Assembly (NCBI GenBank): GCA_943789165.1
Contig: CALSTB010000002.1
Coordinates: forward strand, 310,001-374,000
Origin: an uncultured Bacteroidia bacterium
GTDB lineage: Bacteria > Bacteroidota > Bacteroidia > NS11-12g > UBA9320
DNA length: 64,000 nucleotides
Direction: 5' to 3'
Positions within the stretch are counted from its first letter, which is position 1; each line of letters begins with the position of its first letter. The notes beneath the pieces are model-generated. The model saw only the letters and a list, made by a program, of their open reading frames with translations, made no database searches and had not been told where the DNA came from. Below, piece after piece: positions 47,317-55,514 of the stretch. The position numbers were made by a program, and so were the translations under genes.

Positions 47317-47489
47317 ACGAAATAACCCGTTGCCCTCATTGCGGTTCAAAAGACTTATCAAAGCCAGAACGTTCGAGGCGTATGATGGCCATTTCATTTC
47401 TATTGCTTGGTTTCCCGATTCCATGGATGTCGAAGGTGGTTCATTGTTTTGATTGCGGAAAGGATTTTAAAGTTAAAAAACCGTCCTAA
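47307..47489 (+). CDS. Small zinc-ribbon protein
   Basis: 60 residues from the ATG at 47307, overlapping the previous stop by 10 bp. Two CxxC pairs, CPHC near the start and CFDC near the end, flank a hydrophobic segment (AISFLLLGFPIPW), so it could be a zinc-ribbon with a short membrane-associated loop. It is probably cotranslated with the DUF2007 gene; function unknown. Confidence 0.7.
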   Translation: MAINEITRCPHCGSKDLSKPERSRRMMAISFLLLGFPIPWMSKVVHCFDCGKDFKVKKPS

Positions 47490-47493
47490 AAGT

Positions 47494-49200
47494 TTATACC
47501 AACCTAATATCCTGAATCATCAATTCTATTGCTGAGCGTCCTCTAAATCGGTTCTCCTCTATGGTGAACAACACATCCATACGTCTGTCGTTTTTTATGT
47601 CGGGATACAAATGTCCAAAACCAAAAGCGGTTGCACCAATAGCACGTTGACCCAGTTCCGACACCAAATTCATTTTTAGGTGTTTGCTTTTTCCACCCAT
47701 TGTTCTGGCGTTGCCTGTATCCCACACGTTGGAAGCACGGAATACTGGCTTCATGTTTTCGGGTCCAAAGGGAGCAAAGCGTTTCAGATTCGCGTACAAC
47801 GCGTCTGTAACTGTACCAAGTTTAATGTCCGCCTCATATAAAATTGTTCGTGTCAGCTGCTCTTTTGTCAAATGTTTTGCCTGAGCCTCGAAGGCCACTT
47901 TAAAATCTTCAAGCTTGCTTGGATCCATTGTAAGACCGGCTGCAAATTTGTGTCCACCAAATTGGTATAAATATTCACTGCAATTTACAAGGGCTTGGTG
48001 TACGTCAAAATCCTCAACAGACCTGGCGGATCCTACAATTTTATCTCCAGATTGCGTTAAAACTATGGTTGGTTTGTAATAGGTCTCCATGAGTCTGCTC
48101 GCTACAATGCCAACTACACCTTTATGCCAATGTGCTCCATACACCACAGTAGTTTTCTTATCTTTATAAGAGTCATCTCTCGCTAACAAATCCAGCGCCT
48201 CATTCGTAATGTCTTGGTCCAAGGACCTACGCACTGTGTTAAAATTGTTTAGCTCTTGTGAGAGTGCCTCGGCATCGACTGTGTTATCAGCAAGAAGCAA
48301 TTTGACTGCGGCGTTGGCGCTGGCAATTCGCCCAGCCGCATTTATCCTTGGTCCAATCATGAATACGATATTCGTAATGTCAACATCACGATCGCTCATG
48401 AATTTTTCCATGATAGTTTTTAGTCCTCGGGTTGGGTTTTGTTCCAATTTTATGAGGCCATGAAACGCTAATACGCGATTTTCTCCTGTAATGGGTACAA
48501 GGTCGGAAGCAATACTGACAGCAACCATGTCTAATGAATCAAAAGCCATCGACATGGGAAGCTCCCAAAAGGTACATAGAGCTTGTGTGAGTTTGAATCC
48601 AACACCACACGCTGAGAGTTCTTTGTAAGGGTAATTACAATCCGGGCGTTTTGCGTCAAGAACAGCCACTGCCTTGGGTAAAGATTCGCCAACCTCGTGA
48701 TGATCGCAAACAATAAAATCAATACCCCCTTGTTTCGCTTTGTCTATTAGCTCTACTGATCTTATACCACAATCAAGTGTGATAATAAGGTTTACTTTTT
48801 TCTCAATGGCGAGTTCGATGGCTTGATTAGAAAGTCCATAGCCCTCTTTTTCACGATCGGGAACGTAATAGTCAATGTCGGCAATAAATTGTCGGAGAAA
48901 CGAAAACATAAGAGCCACGCTCGTAGTTCCATCGACGTCATAATCTCCATAAATCCAGACCTTCTCATCGGAGTTCAGGGCTTTGTCGATTCGTTTGACA
49001 GCAAGGTCCATATCTTGCATCAAAAACGGATCGTGTAAATCCGAGATTTGGGGATTAAAGAAAAGTGCAGCTTGCTCAGTTGTTTCGATTCCTCGTGAAA
49101 GCAGCAATTGCGTATAAAACGCGTTTGTTCCTAAAAGAGCTGATTTCTCTTTTAGTTTGTCTTGTGGTATGTCAATCTTTTTTCTCCAGTCGTTGGGCAT
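47494..49200 (-). CDS. recJ: Single-stranded-DNA-specific exonuclease RecJ
   Basis: 568 residues. DHH phosphoesterase motifs: GDYDVDGTTS, TLDCGIRS, VCDHHEVGE, and the DHHA1 domain with FGGHKFAAGLT and a C-terminal OB-like domain. It degrades 5'-ended single-stranded DNA in recombination and repair. It follows a PfkB kinase gene by 6 bp, so the two may be cotranscribed. Confidence 0.95.
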   Translation of the reverse strand: MPNDWRKKIDIPQDKLKEKSALLGTNAFYTQLLLSRGIETTEQAALFFNPQISDLHDPFLMQDMDLAVKRIDKALNSDEKVWIYGDYDVDGTTSVALMFSFLRQFIADIDYYVPDREKEGYGLSNQAIELAIEKKVNLIITLDCGIRSVELIDKAKQGGIDFIVCDHHEVGESLPKAVAVLDAKRPDCNYPYKELSACGVGFKLTQALCTFWELPMSMAFDSLDMVAVSIASDLVPITGENRVLAFHGLIKLEQNPTRGLKTIMEKFMSDRDVDITNIVFMIGPRINAAGRIASANAAVKLLLADNTVDAEALSQELNNFNTVRRSLDQDITNEALDLLARDDSYKDKKTTVVYGAHWHKGVVGIVASRLMETYYKPTIVLTQSGDKIVGSARSVEDFDVHQALVNCSEYLYQFGGHKFAAGLTMDPSKLEDFKVAFEAQAKHLTKEQLTRTILYEADIKLGTVTDALYANLKRFAPFGPENMKPVFRASNVWDTGNARTMGGKSKHLKMNLVSELGQRAIGATAFGFGHLYPDIKNDRRMDVLFTIEENRFRGRSAIELMIQDIRLV

Positions 49201-49206
49201 GGCATG

Positions 49207-50133
49207 TTAGTTTGCCAGACTAATATCAACCGATGATAAACTGATAAATGATTTAACTCTATTTTCAATTTCTTGATGGGTTAAGCCGACAAGTCTTTCG
49301 GTTCCAAATTTTTCAACGCAAAATGATGCCATTGCTGAACCGTAAACAACTGCTCGTTTCATGTTTTCAAAGCTGATATCGTCTGTTTTGGCAAGGTACG
49401 AAATAAATCCGCCAGCAAACGAGTCTCCGGCTCCCGTCGGGTCAAATACTTCTTCCAACGGCAAAGCAGGTGCTGAAAACACATTATTTTCATTAAAAAG
49501 CAATGCGCCATGCTCCCCTTTTTTGATCACTAAGAACTTTGGCCCCATAGACATGATTTTCTGGCTAGCCTTTACCAAACTATATTCACCACTTAATTGA
49601 CGTGCTTCTTCGTCATTAATGATAAGGACGTCAATATTCTTTATTGTTTCAGTGAGTTCAGGCAAAGCAATATCCATCCAAAAGTTCATGGTATCCATTG
49701 CCACGAGCTTTGGTCTCTTATTGATTCTGTTTATAACAGTTTGTTGCACTTGTGGAGACAAGTTCCCTAACATAAGGTATTGACAATCCTGGTATGACTC
49801 AGGAATGATTGGATCGAAGTTTTCTAACACGTTTAGTTCTGTCACCAACGTATCTCTGCTGTTCATGTCGTTATGGTATCGACCACTCCAGAAAAAAGAT
49901 TTCTCACCTTTTTTTATTTGAAGACCGTTTGTATTCACGCCCATGTTTTGTAGAAGGTTAATATGTTCTTGAGGAAAGTCCTCTCCAACTACGGCTACAA
50001 GATTTACATCATTTGTGTGGTATGATGACACCATAGATATGTAAGTTGCTGCGCCACCGATAATTTTATCTGTTTTACCAAACGGGGTTTCAATTGCGTC
50101 AAATGCAACACTTCCAATCACTAATAAACTCAT
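49207..50133 (-). CDS. PfkB-family carbohydrate kinase
   Basis: 308 residues. The N-terminal GSVAFDAIETPFGKTDKIIGGAATY matches the PfkB signature, and the catalytic aspartate lies in DPTGAGDSFAGGF. Related proteins in Bacteroidota are annotated as sugar or nucleoside kinases (ribokinase/adenosine kinase group). The substrate cannot be decided. Confidence 0.9.
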   Translation of the reverse strand: MSLLVIGSVAFDAIETPFGKTDKIIGGAATYISMVSSYHTNDVNLVAVVGEDFPQEHINLLQNMGVNTNGLQIKKGEKSFFWSGRYHNDMNSRDTLVTELNVLENFDPIIPESYQDCQYLMLGNLSPQVQQTVINRINKRPKLVAMDTMNFWMDIALPELTETIKNIDVLIINDEEARQLSGEYSLVKASQKIMSMGPKFLVIKKGEHGALLFNENNVFSAPALPLEEVFDPTGAGDSFAGGFISYLAKTDDISFENMKRAVVYGSAMASFCVEKFGTERLVGLTHQEIENRVKSFISLSSVDISLAN

Positions 50134-50213
50134 GTTTAAATTTTTTGCAAAAATGCATTAAAAATTATCTTAAAATATTTTTCCAAAAAGATTTTGCGTT
50201 TCGCCGAATACAT

Positions 50214-50221
50214 TATTTTTG
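50214..50221 (+). promoter_or_regulatory. -7 promoter box of tRNA-Asn (TATTTTTG)
   Basis: Exact TAnnTTTG match, 16 nt before the mature 5' end of the tRNA. Confidence 0.5.
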
Positions 50222-50237
50222 CACCTCTTTTAGAAAC

Positions 50238-50311
50238 GCCTCATTAGCTCAGTTGGTTAGAGCGACGGACTGTTAATCCGCAGGTCCCAGGTTCGAGTCC
50301 TGGATGGGGCG
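50238..50311 (+). tRNA. tRNA-Asn (anticodon GTT)
   Basis: 74 nt cloverleaf: acceptor stem GCCTCAT / ATGGGGC, D-arm GCTC...GAGC, anticodon loop CTGTTAA and T-loop GTTCGAGTC within a CCAGG/CCTGG stem. The CCA end is not encoded. A hairpin terminator follows and an IS element begins about 76 bp downstream. Confidence 0.96.
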
Positions 50312-50321
50312 CTTGATGATC

Positions 50322-50353
50322 AAGTCCGGTTGAATTTCAACCGGACTTTTTTT
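50322..50353 (+). terminator. Rho-independent terminator of tRNA-Asn
   Basis: AGTCCGGTTG / CAACCGGACT stem of 10 bp with a short AT loop and a T7 tail. Confidence 0.9.
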
Positions 50354-50435
50354 ATGAGAAAAAAATCAAGCTTGCGTGTGTACGTCTTCAGCGAAAGTTG
50401 AACTTTTTGAGTTAAAAACTAAGAGAGAGTTCATG

Positions 50436-51410
50436 CTAATTTAGTTTAAATTTCTGATACTGTTTTTTACGAGCCTTAAGTGTCCTGATTTTGGTCTTTT
50501 TCCTTTGCTTCAATTTCACTTCGCCTTTTCCGTAGTAAACCTCAGCAGGAGTTAAGTTCTGCAAAGATTCGTGGTAGCGTTTGTAGTTGTAATACTCCAC
50601 GAACTCGTTGAGTTTTCTTTCCAGTTGTTCAGGACTAAAATAATTGTCTAGTTTGACCACATTCTTCATGGATCGGTGATAGCGTTCTATCTTTCCTTGG
50701 GTCTGTGGATGTAACGGACGGCCTCTAATATGCTCCATATTTTGATTGCCAAGATATTCTGCAAGTTCGTTTGAGATATAACAAGATCCATTATCAGATA
50801 GTAGTTTTGGCTTGTTGGTCTGTGACACCTCAGAGGCCAATAAGGCTTGATCTAGGGTATCTTTCACGTCTTGTGCCTTCATGCTAGAGCACAGCCTCCA
50901 GTTGACTATAAATCGACTATAGTCATCTAATATGGTTGACAGGTAATACCAACCCCAACCGAAGATCTTGAAGTAAGTGAAGTCCGTCTGCCACATCTGG
51001 TTGACTCGTGTGGTTTTGTCCTTAAAACTGTCCGAAGCACTCATGATTCTAAAGGATGGTGTGGTTATTAATCCATTTTCTTTTAGTATGCGATAAACAC
51101 TAGATTCGCTGATGTAATAGCTGTACGTATCGGTAATATGCCAGGCCACTTCACGTGACGAAAGCTCTGGCCTTTCTAAAGCTATCTCAACTACCTTGTC
51201 CCGGTCTTGCTCATTGATTCTATTCCAAGAACCTTGCCTTTTGCTGGGCTTACGTGCCAGTCCTTCATAGCCTAACTCGGTGTAAGCTCTGTACCAGTTG
51301 TAAAATGTTGTTTTGTTAATTTTAAGCTCTCTCAGAGTGCGGATAACACCCAAATCTGATTGCTCTACAAGTTGAATCAACTCGTATTTCTCTTGTTGAC
51401 TGTAATGCAT
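50436..51410 (-). CDS. IS3-family transposase OrfB (DDE integrase core)
   Basis: 324 residues. An N-terminal HTH region of about 100 residues (GVIRTLRELKINKTTFYNWY) precedes an rve-type catalytic core. The acidic triad is WQTDFTYF, LSDNGS and GKIERYH, with exactly 35 residues between the second Asp and the Glu. The basic C-terminal tail (KKTKIRTLKARKKQYQKF) is typical. It is probably made mainly as an OrfAB fusion by a -1 frameshift. Confidence 0.93.
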   Translation of the reverse strand: MHYSQQEKYELIQLVEQSDLGVIRTLRELKINKTTFYNWYRAYTELGYEGLARKPSKRQGSWNRINEQDRDKVVEIALERPELSSREVAWHITDTYSYYISESSVYRILKENGLITTPSFRIMSASDSFKDKTTRVNQMWQTDFTYFKIFGWGWYYLSTILDDYSRFIVNWRLCSSMKAQDVKDTLDQALLASEVSQTNKPKLLSDNGSCYISNELAEYLGNQNMEHIRGRPLHPQTQGKIERYHRSMKNVVKLDNYFSPEQLERKLNEFVEYYNYKRYHESLQNLTPAEVYYGKGEVKLKQRKKTKIRTLKARKKQYQKFKLN

Positions 51411-51421
51411 ATACTTGGGCC

Positions 51422-51772
51422 TTATGAGTCTTCTCCATTTACGTTTTTTTTCAAAGTTCTTACCTCTAGGGATAGTTCAGCTACCAGTTCTTTTAATGAA
51501 CGGTTTTCCCCCTTGAGCTCTTGAACTTCTGTAGTGCTGGCCTCACGCATGGTATCGCCTGTTAAACGACGTTTGCCTGCTTCCATGAAGTCTTTGGCCC
51601 ACTTGTAATAGTTGCCCTGGCTAATACCTTCTTTTCGACATAACTCGGCAATCGTGGTTTCTCCACGCATACCTTCAATAATGATTCTAATCTTTTCTTC
51701 TGAACTGTAGACCTTTCTAGTCTTTCTTTTTAATTCACTGATCAGTGAACTTGTACTTTTCTTCTTTACCAT
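51422..51772 (-). CDS. IS3-family transposase OrfA
   Basis: 116 residues: an HTH domain (SSEEKIRIIIEGMRGETTIAELCRKEGI, broken at the turn) followed by a leucine-zipper-like helix (ELKGENRSLKELVAELSLEV). It binds the terminal repeats and pairs with OrfB. The stop lies 11 bp before the OrfB ATG. Confidence 0.92.
   Translation of the reverse strand: MVKKKSTSSLISELKRKTRKVYSSEEKIRIIIEGMRGETTIAELCRKEGISQGNYYKWAKDFMEAGKRRLTGDTMREASTTEVQELKGENRSLKELVAELSLEVRTLKKNVNGEDS
51443..51451 (-). promoter_or_regulatory. Programmed -1 frameshift slippery site in IS3 orfA
   Basis: Eight A residues then C on the minus strand; in the orfA frame it reads AAA AAA AAC, giving the classical heptamer A AAA AAC. Slipping back one base leads into CGT AAA TGG and on through the orfB ATG without a stop, giving a fusion of about 445 residues. 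Confidence 0.75.
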
Positions 51773-51830
51773 CTCTGGGTGATTTAAAGGGTTATAAATA
51801 TATTAAAACCTCTCTCTTAAATCTTTACCC

Positions 51831-51998
51831 TTAATAGTTCACTTTTTGCTGACGGTATACAAAATGTCCAACTGACTTACTTGCATACACGCTTCGCACA
51901 AGCTTCTTCCTGTCATCTAATATTAAGATTACATCCTGATCTTTTTCAAAAGCAATGTAGTGACCCTTACAGTCGTCGTAGTATTCTTTAAATGTCAT
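51831..51998 (-). pseudogene. Small ORF truncated by the IS3 element
   Basis: 55 codons from the ATG at 51998. The native part begins MTFKEYYDDCKGHY and includes ILILDDRKKLVRS; its last residues (RQQKVNY, then stop) are encoded by the IS3 terminal repeat. The gene lay 19 bp downstream of the CHAT gene in the same orientation, so it was probably its operon partner. I did not find the missing 3' part on the other side of the IS. Confidence 0.6.
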
Positions 51999-52017
51999 TA
52001 GAAATACTTTTTTATTC

Positions 52018-55000
52018 TCAATTACAAATCAGTATAAAACTCCCCCATATTTCTGGATCAGATTTATACTTATGATAAAGGCTGGACTTGGCATTCCAAA
52101 AGGCTTGTTCTATAGAGTTATCTTTAAGAAGGTTTATATAAAACTGCACCATGAACTCACTAGTTTCCTCGTCAGCAACGTTCCACATACTAACGATTAA
52201 CTTATCAACCCCAGCATAAAAAAAAGCCCATGGCAAACCTAAGATACCTTCTGGTGACCTTCCATCGCCAACACCTGTTTCACACGCGCTTAAAACTACC
52301 AATTTTGTCTCCAGCAAATTCAATTCACTAACCTCATTTCCAGTAAGAACACCATCATTTAATGTGATAGAATTATCCCATTTGCAATTAGCATGTGACA
52401 AAACAACTCCAGAACGTTCTAAACTGCTACTTTGAGTTGAAAATTTGTTTCCACTTATTTCTTTAATATTCTGTTTATTAAAATAAAACCCATGGGTTGC
52501 TAAATGTATTATTGTAGGACTTACGTTGGCTCTACTAGTGACGTTATTTTCCGAAGCGCTCCTTCCAGTTAAATGCGTAGACTGAATCCCAGCATCGAAT
52601 AGTAATTGATTGATTTTAACAGATTCTTTATGTGATCCTGGTAAATATGCCCATGGACCTTGTTCAACTAAGGTATCAAAGGAAGAATCAAGACTTTTTT
52701 CTAGATCGCAGGTATAATCAACTCCTCCAACCACCAAAGCACTAGACAGCTCAAAAACATGTGAATTGTTTAAGATAGAAGTCATAGATGTTACTCGTTT
52801 AATTTGATACAACTCTTGCATAGGAATTGAATCTTTCATTAAAGATTCGAATGGAATTGAATGAACCAATCCATCTGGGGCAATCGATATATTTTCAATA
52901 CCAAATAGAAATGGTTCAAGTCGTCCCCAAAACATCTCATAAAGACTTTCCCTATGCTCCTCGTTTAAAAGAGAAGTGGTGCGACCTCCTCTGCTTTCAT
53001 CTTCTTCGTTTTGAATCATCTTCATATCGTATACTGACTCTAAACTGTCTTCATGGAATAAGGTAAGAGCTATAGGCTGCTCCCACTCTTGTTTAACTAA
53101 GTACGCAACATATCTAACTCTGTTACTGTCATTGTGATAATTGACATATCGAAATATCTCGATACCCAATTCTCGTGGCTTAAGAGTGGCTTTAATATCG
53201 CGCCAGGAGTACTCAGCTATTTGGGCTTCTGAATGAGCACGGGCGTAAAGTAGAGACAATTGATGTTCCACGCTATCTACTTGGTTAAAATATCCAACTG
53301 CCGAATCCCATGAAATCCCACGAATCCTTTGCTGTTTGTCAGAGAAATCGTTGTACGCAAGATGAACCATAGAACTGTCTTTTCTTCTCAAAAAATCCAG
53401 CAAGCCTAAGTGGTGTTTGGCTACAGACCCCTTTAACAAAAGCACATTGTTAAAATTTAGCAAAGTTAACCATGGTTTATATCCATTCATTTCATTTGTT
53501 GTGTGTAATAGGTCAGAGTAATAATATTCCTGTTTCATATAAAGCATTTTGCCAATACTTGTTAATCCATTAAAACGTTCACCTATCCTAAACTGCATGC
53601 CATTACCTAATTTATTTAAATTGGCACTATCAATTTGGTTATTACTTTTTATTCTACAATACAGCAAATTTGCCACCCATGAAGATTGATATTCCACACC
53701 CAGCGATGAGTTGTGGCCAACCTCTATTGCTTTTTCAAGCAACGTCGCTCCTTTCTCAAAACTACCATTTACCATAAAAATACTTCCTAGCTCTGCTAAA
53801 TGGTTTGACCTAAGACCAAAATTCTTTGCCTGGATTATTTCATAATAGACATTAGCAAAAAATAATGACGAGTCCTTTTGACCAATATCAGCGTAAGCCA
53901 CAGATAATTGAAAGATTGAAGGCAAAGTCCATACACTTGACTTTCCGAATAACTCATTAGCTGTTTTATAGGCTTCTTTAGACTCAGTTAAAACAACCTC
54001 TTTGTCAAAATTTTCAGCCCTGTCCAAACTGATTTTAACTAACCTCCATGATAAACCCGATTCTCTTGAATAAAAATGCGAGTCAAGTAAGATTTCACCT
54101 GCTTTAATGTGGGCATTGTTAGCTTTGTAATGTACCCCCAAATTAATATAAACCCGAGATAAGTTCAAATAAGCATTGAATGATAATCTCTGATTCGGAA
54201 TAGATGCCTCATTTGTGATTTTGATTACTGAGTCTAGTATAGACAGTACATGGCTGTCTTCACCAGTAACGATATAAATATTTGCTAAGCTATTTAGTCC
54301 TTTAGCGTAAGCGACGTTGTCGATTTTATTATGCCTTCTGATTATCTCAAGGGATTTTTTGCAATAGTATAATGCTGAATCCATTTGCCCCATTTTTGAT
54401 TTTGTGCTTCCAATTTGTCTTAAGATTTGAGCAAATTCGTTACTTTCAACACCATATCTCAACCTACTTTGACGTAGTGCTTTTTTATAGTAGAACAAAC
54501 TTGAGTCAAGCATATATGCGCTACTAAAAGTGACCCCTAGTAGTTCTAAACATTCATAGTAGCCTTTTTGGTGACGATACTTACTTTCGTAAATTTCTAG
54601 GGCAAGACGATAGTATTTTATGGCATCATTCAAGAGGTTAGATCTGCTATTAATAAGTCCTAACATTGTTAAACATTCAGCAGATAAATTATGCTTTGTA
54701 CCGTACCCCGAGAGGCTAAGATAATAGGCTTCTTTAGCGTATTCGTAGGATTTATTTTTCTTATTGATGTCCAAGTACAACTGAGACATATCCAGCAATA
54801 CTTTGATATATAACTTTTCGTCTGGTACGCGTTTTTTCTTTTTTAAAGAAAGGATCATAGAATAATAAATATGAGCTTGATCATAATCCCTTCGGCGATG
54901 AGATAGCAACCCTAAGCTTCTAAGTAGGTCATGAAATCTAGGGTCGTGTTTGTTCAATTCTTTTGAGAGAATTGATTTAGCAATTGAATAGTTTATACTA

Positions 55001-55383
55001 GCAGAATCATACTGATGGGTCACCTGATATTTGTCCCCGATATCCTTACAGGCAAATCCGTATAATAAACTATTGGGTCCAAATGCAAAACGCATTGATG
55101 CTTTATAATCGATCATATATTTCAATGATTTCTGATAATTCCTTTTTGCAAAGTACAATTCACCTAGGTAATATGAAATATGCCCTTTTTGCCAGCTGAA
55201 CTCCCCTAATTCGGAGTGCACGAGCTGGTAAGAGATTTCAAAATACCAGATAGAAGAGTCAGTATTCTGATTGTCTAAAAAAACTTCACCCTTACCTCTA
55301 TAATACTCCCAATTAAAATCTGCCTGGGCATATGCAAGTAATGGTAGAATTAAAAATAATGGTGTTAAATATCGTCGTAACAT
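52018..55383 (-). CDS. Secreted TPR-CHAT protease-like protein
   Basis: 1121 residues from the ATG at 55383, which begins a proper signal peptide (MLRRYLTPLFLILPLLAYAQ). Residues of about 25-700 are TPR-type helical repeats (YYRLALEIYESKYRHQKGYY, SALYYCKKSLEIIRR). The C-terminal 290 residues or so form a CHAT domain, a caspase-fold peptidase. The catalytic dyad is visible: His in HLATHGF at about 964 and Cys in LSACETGVG at about 1034, followed by GLPWAFFYAGV and SMWNV. The protein should act outside the cytoplasm. It is bracketed by IS3 and IS21 elements, and IS21 ends 19 bp before its start codon. Its open frame runs 40 codons further into IS21. Confidence 0.88.
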   Translation of the reverse strand: MLRRYLTPLFLILPLLAYAQADFNWEYYRGKGEVFLDNQNTDSSIWYFEISYQLVHSELGEFSWQKGHISYYLGELYFAKRNYQKSLKYMIDYKASMRFAFGPNSLLYGFACKDIGDKYQVTHQYDSASINYSIAKSILSKELNKHDPRFHDLLRSLGLLSHRRRDYDQAHIYYSMILSLKKKKRVPDEKLYIKVLLDMSQLYLDINKKNKSYEYAKEAYYLSLSGYGTKHNLSAECLTMLGLINSRSNLLNDAIKYYRLALEIYESKYRHQKGYYECLELLGVTFSSAYMLDSSLFYYKKALRQSRLRYGVESNEFAQILRQIGSTKSKMGQMDSALYYCKKSLEIIRRHNKIDNVAYAKGLNSLANIYIVTGEDSHVLSILDSVIKITNEASIPNQRLSFNAYLNLSRVYINLGVHYKANNAHIKAGEILLDSHFYSRESGLSWRLVKISLDRAENFDKEVVLTESKEAYKTANELFGKSSVWTLPSIFQLSVAYADIGQKDSSLFFANVYYEIIQAKNFGLRSNHLAELGSIFMVNGSFEKGATLLEKAIEVGHNSSLGVEYQSSWVANLLYCRIKSNNQIDSANLNKLGNGMQFRIGERFNGLTSIGKMLYMKQEYYYSDLLHTTNEMNGYKPWLTLLNFNNVLLLKGSVAKHHLGLLDFLRRKDSSMVHLAYNDFSDKQQRIRGISWDSAVGYFNQVDSVEHQLSLLYARAHSEAQIAEYSWRDIKATLKPRELGIEIFRYVNYHNDSNRVRYVAYLVKQEWEQPIALTLFHEDSLESVYDMKMIQNEEDESRGGRTTSLLNEEHRESLYEMFWGRLEPFLFGIENISIAPDGLVHSIPFESLMKDSIPMQELYQIKRVTSMTSILNNSHVFELSSALVVGGVDYTCDLEKSLDSSFDTLVEQGPWAYLPGSHKESVKINQLLFDAGIQSTHLTGRSASENNVTSRANVSPTIIHLATHGFYFNKQNIKEISGNKFSTQSSSLERSGVVLSHANCKWDNSITLNDGVLTGNEVSELNLLETKLVVLSACETGVGDGRSPEGILGLPWAFFYAGVDKLIVSMWNVADEETSEFMVQFYINLLKDNSIEQAFWNAKSSLYHKYKSDPEIWGSFILICN

Positions 55384-55419
55384 TTCAATTAAAGTACTTA
55401 TTGGATAAAACGGACAAAT

Positions 55420-55451
55420 TGACCCCCTTCCGTCGCTGGAAGTTGACCCCC
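55420..55451. repeat. IS21 left-end IstA-site repeats (2 copies)
   Basis: TGACCCCC at 55420-55427 and again at 55444-55451, 24 bp apart. They match the inverted set at the other end and probably are IstA-binding sites. Confidence 0.75.
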
Positions 55452-55514
55452 TAAAATCAGTTGCCTGAAGAGGGTAAAATATTAAGGGTTTAACATACTT
55501 CAAAATACGTAAAT

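Larger units (their letters stand above)
50388..51852 (-). mobile_element. IS3-family insertion sequence (IS150-like)
   Basis: The element carries orfA and orfB on the minus strand. Imperfect terminal inverted repeats of about 40 bp flank it: the left end reads inwards TCAGCGAAAGTTGAAC and the right end TCAGCAAAAAGTGAAC, with the AAGAGAGAG segment conserved at both inner ends. Both ORFs look intact, so it may still be active. No clear target duplication was seen. It lies next to tRNA-Asn and cuts the small ORF at 51831-51998. Confidence 0.88.

Noticed and set aside
50094-50276. Plus-strand ORF of 60 codons across the tRNA-Asn
   Set aside because: Its end is the tRNA itself and its start is antisense to the PfkB gene; no protein-like pattern.
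50340-51900. Target-site duplication of the IS3 element
   Set aside because: Sequences just outside both tips (GTACGTCT on the left, CGGTATAC on the right) do not match.
55384-55503. 40-codon N-terminal extension of the CHAT protein
   Set aside because: It is encoded by the IS21 end, and the signal peptide starts exactly at the ATG at 55383.
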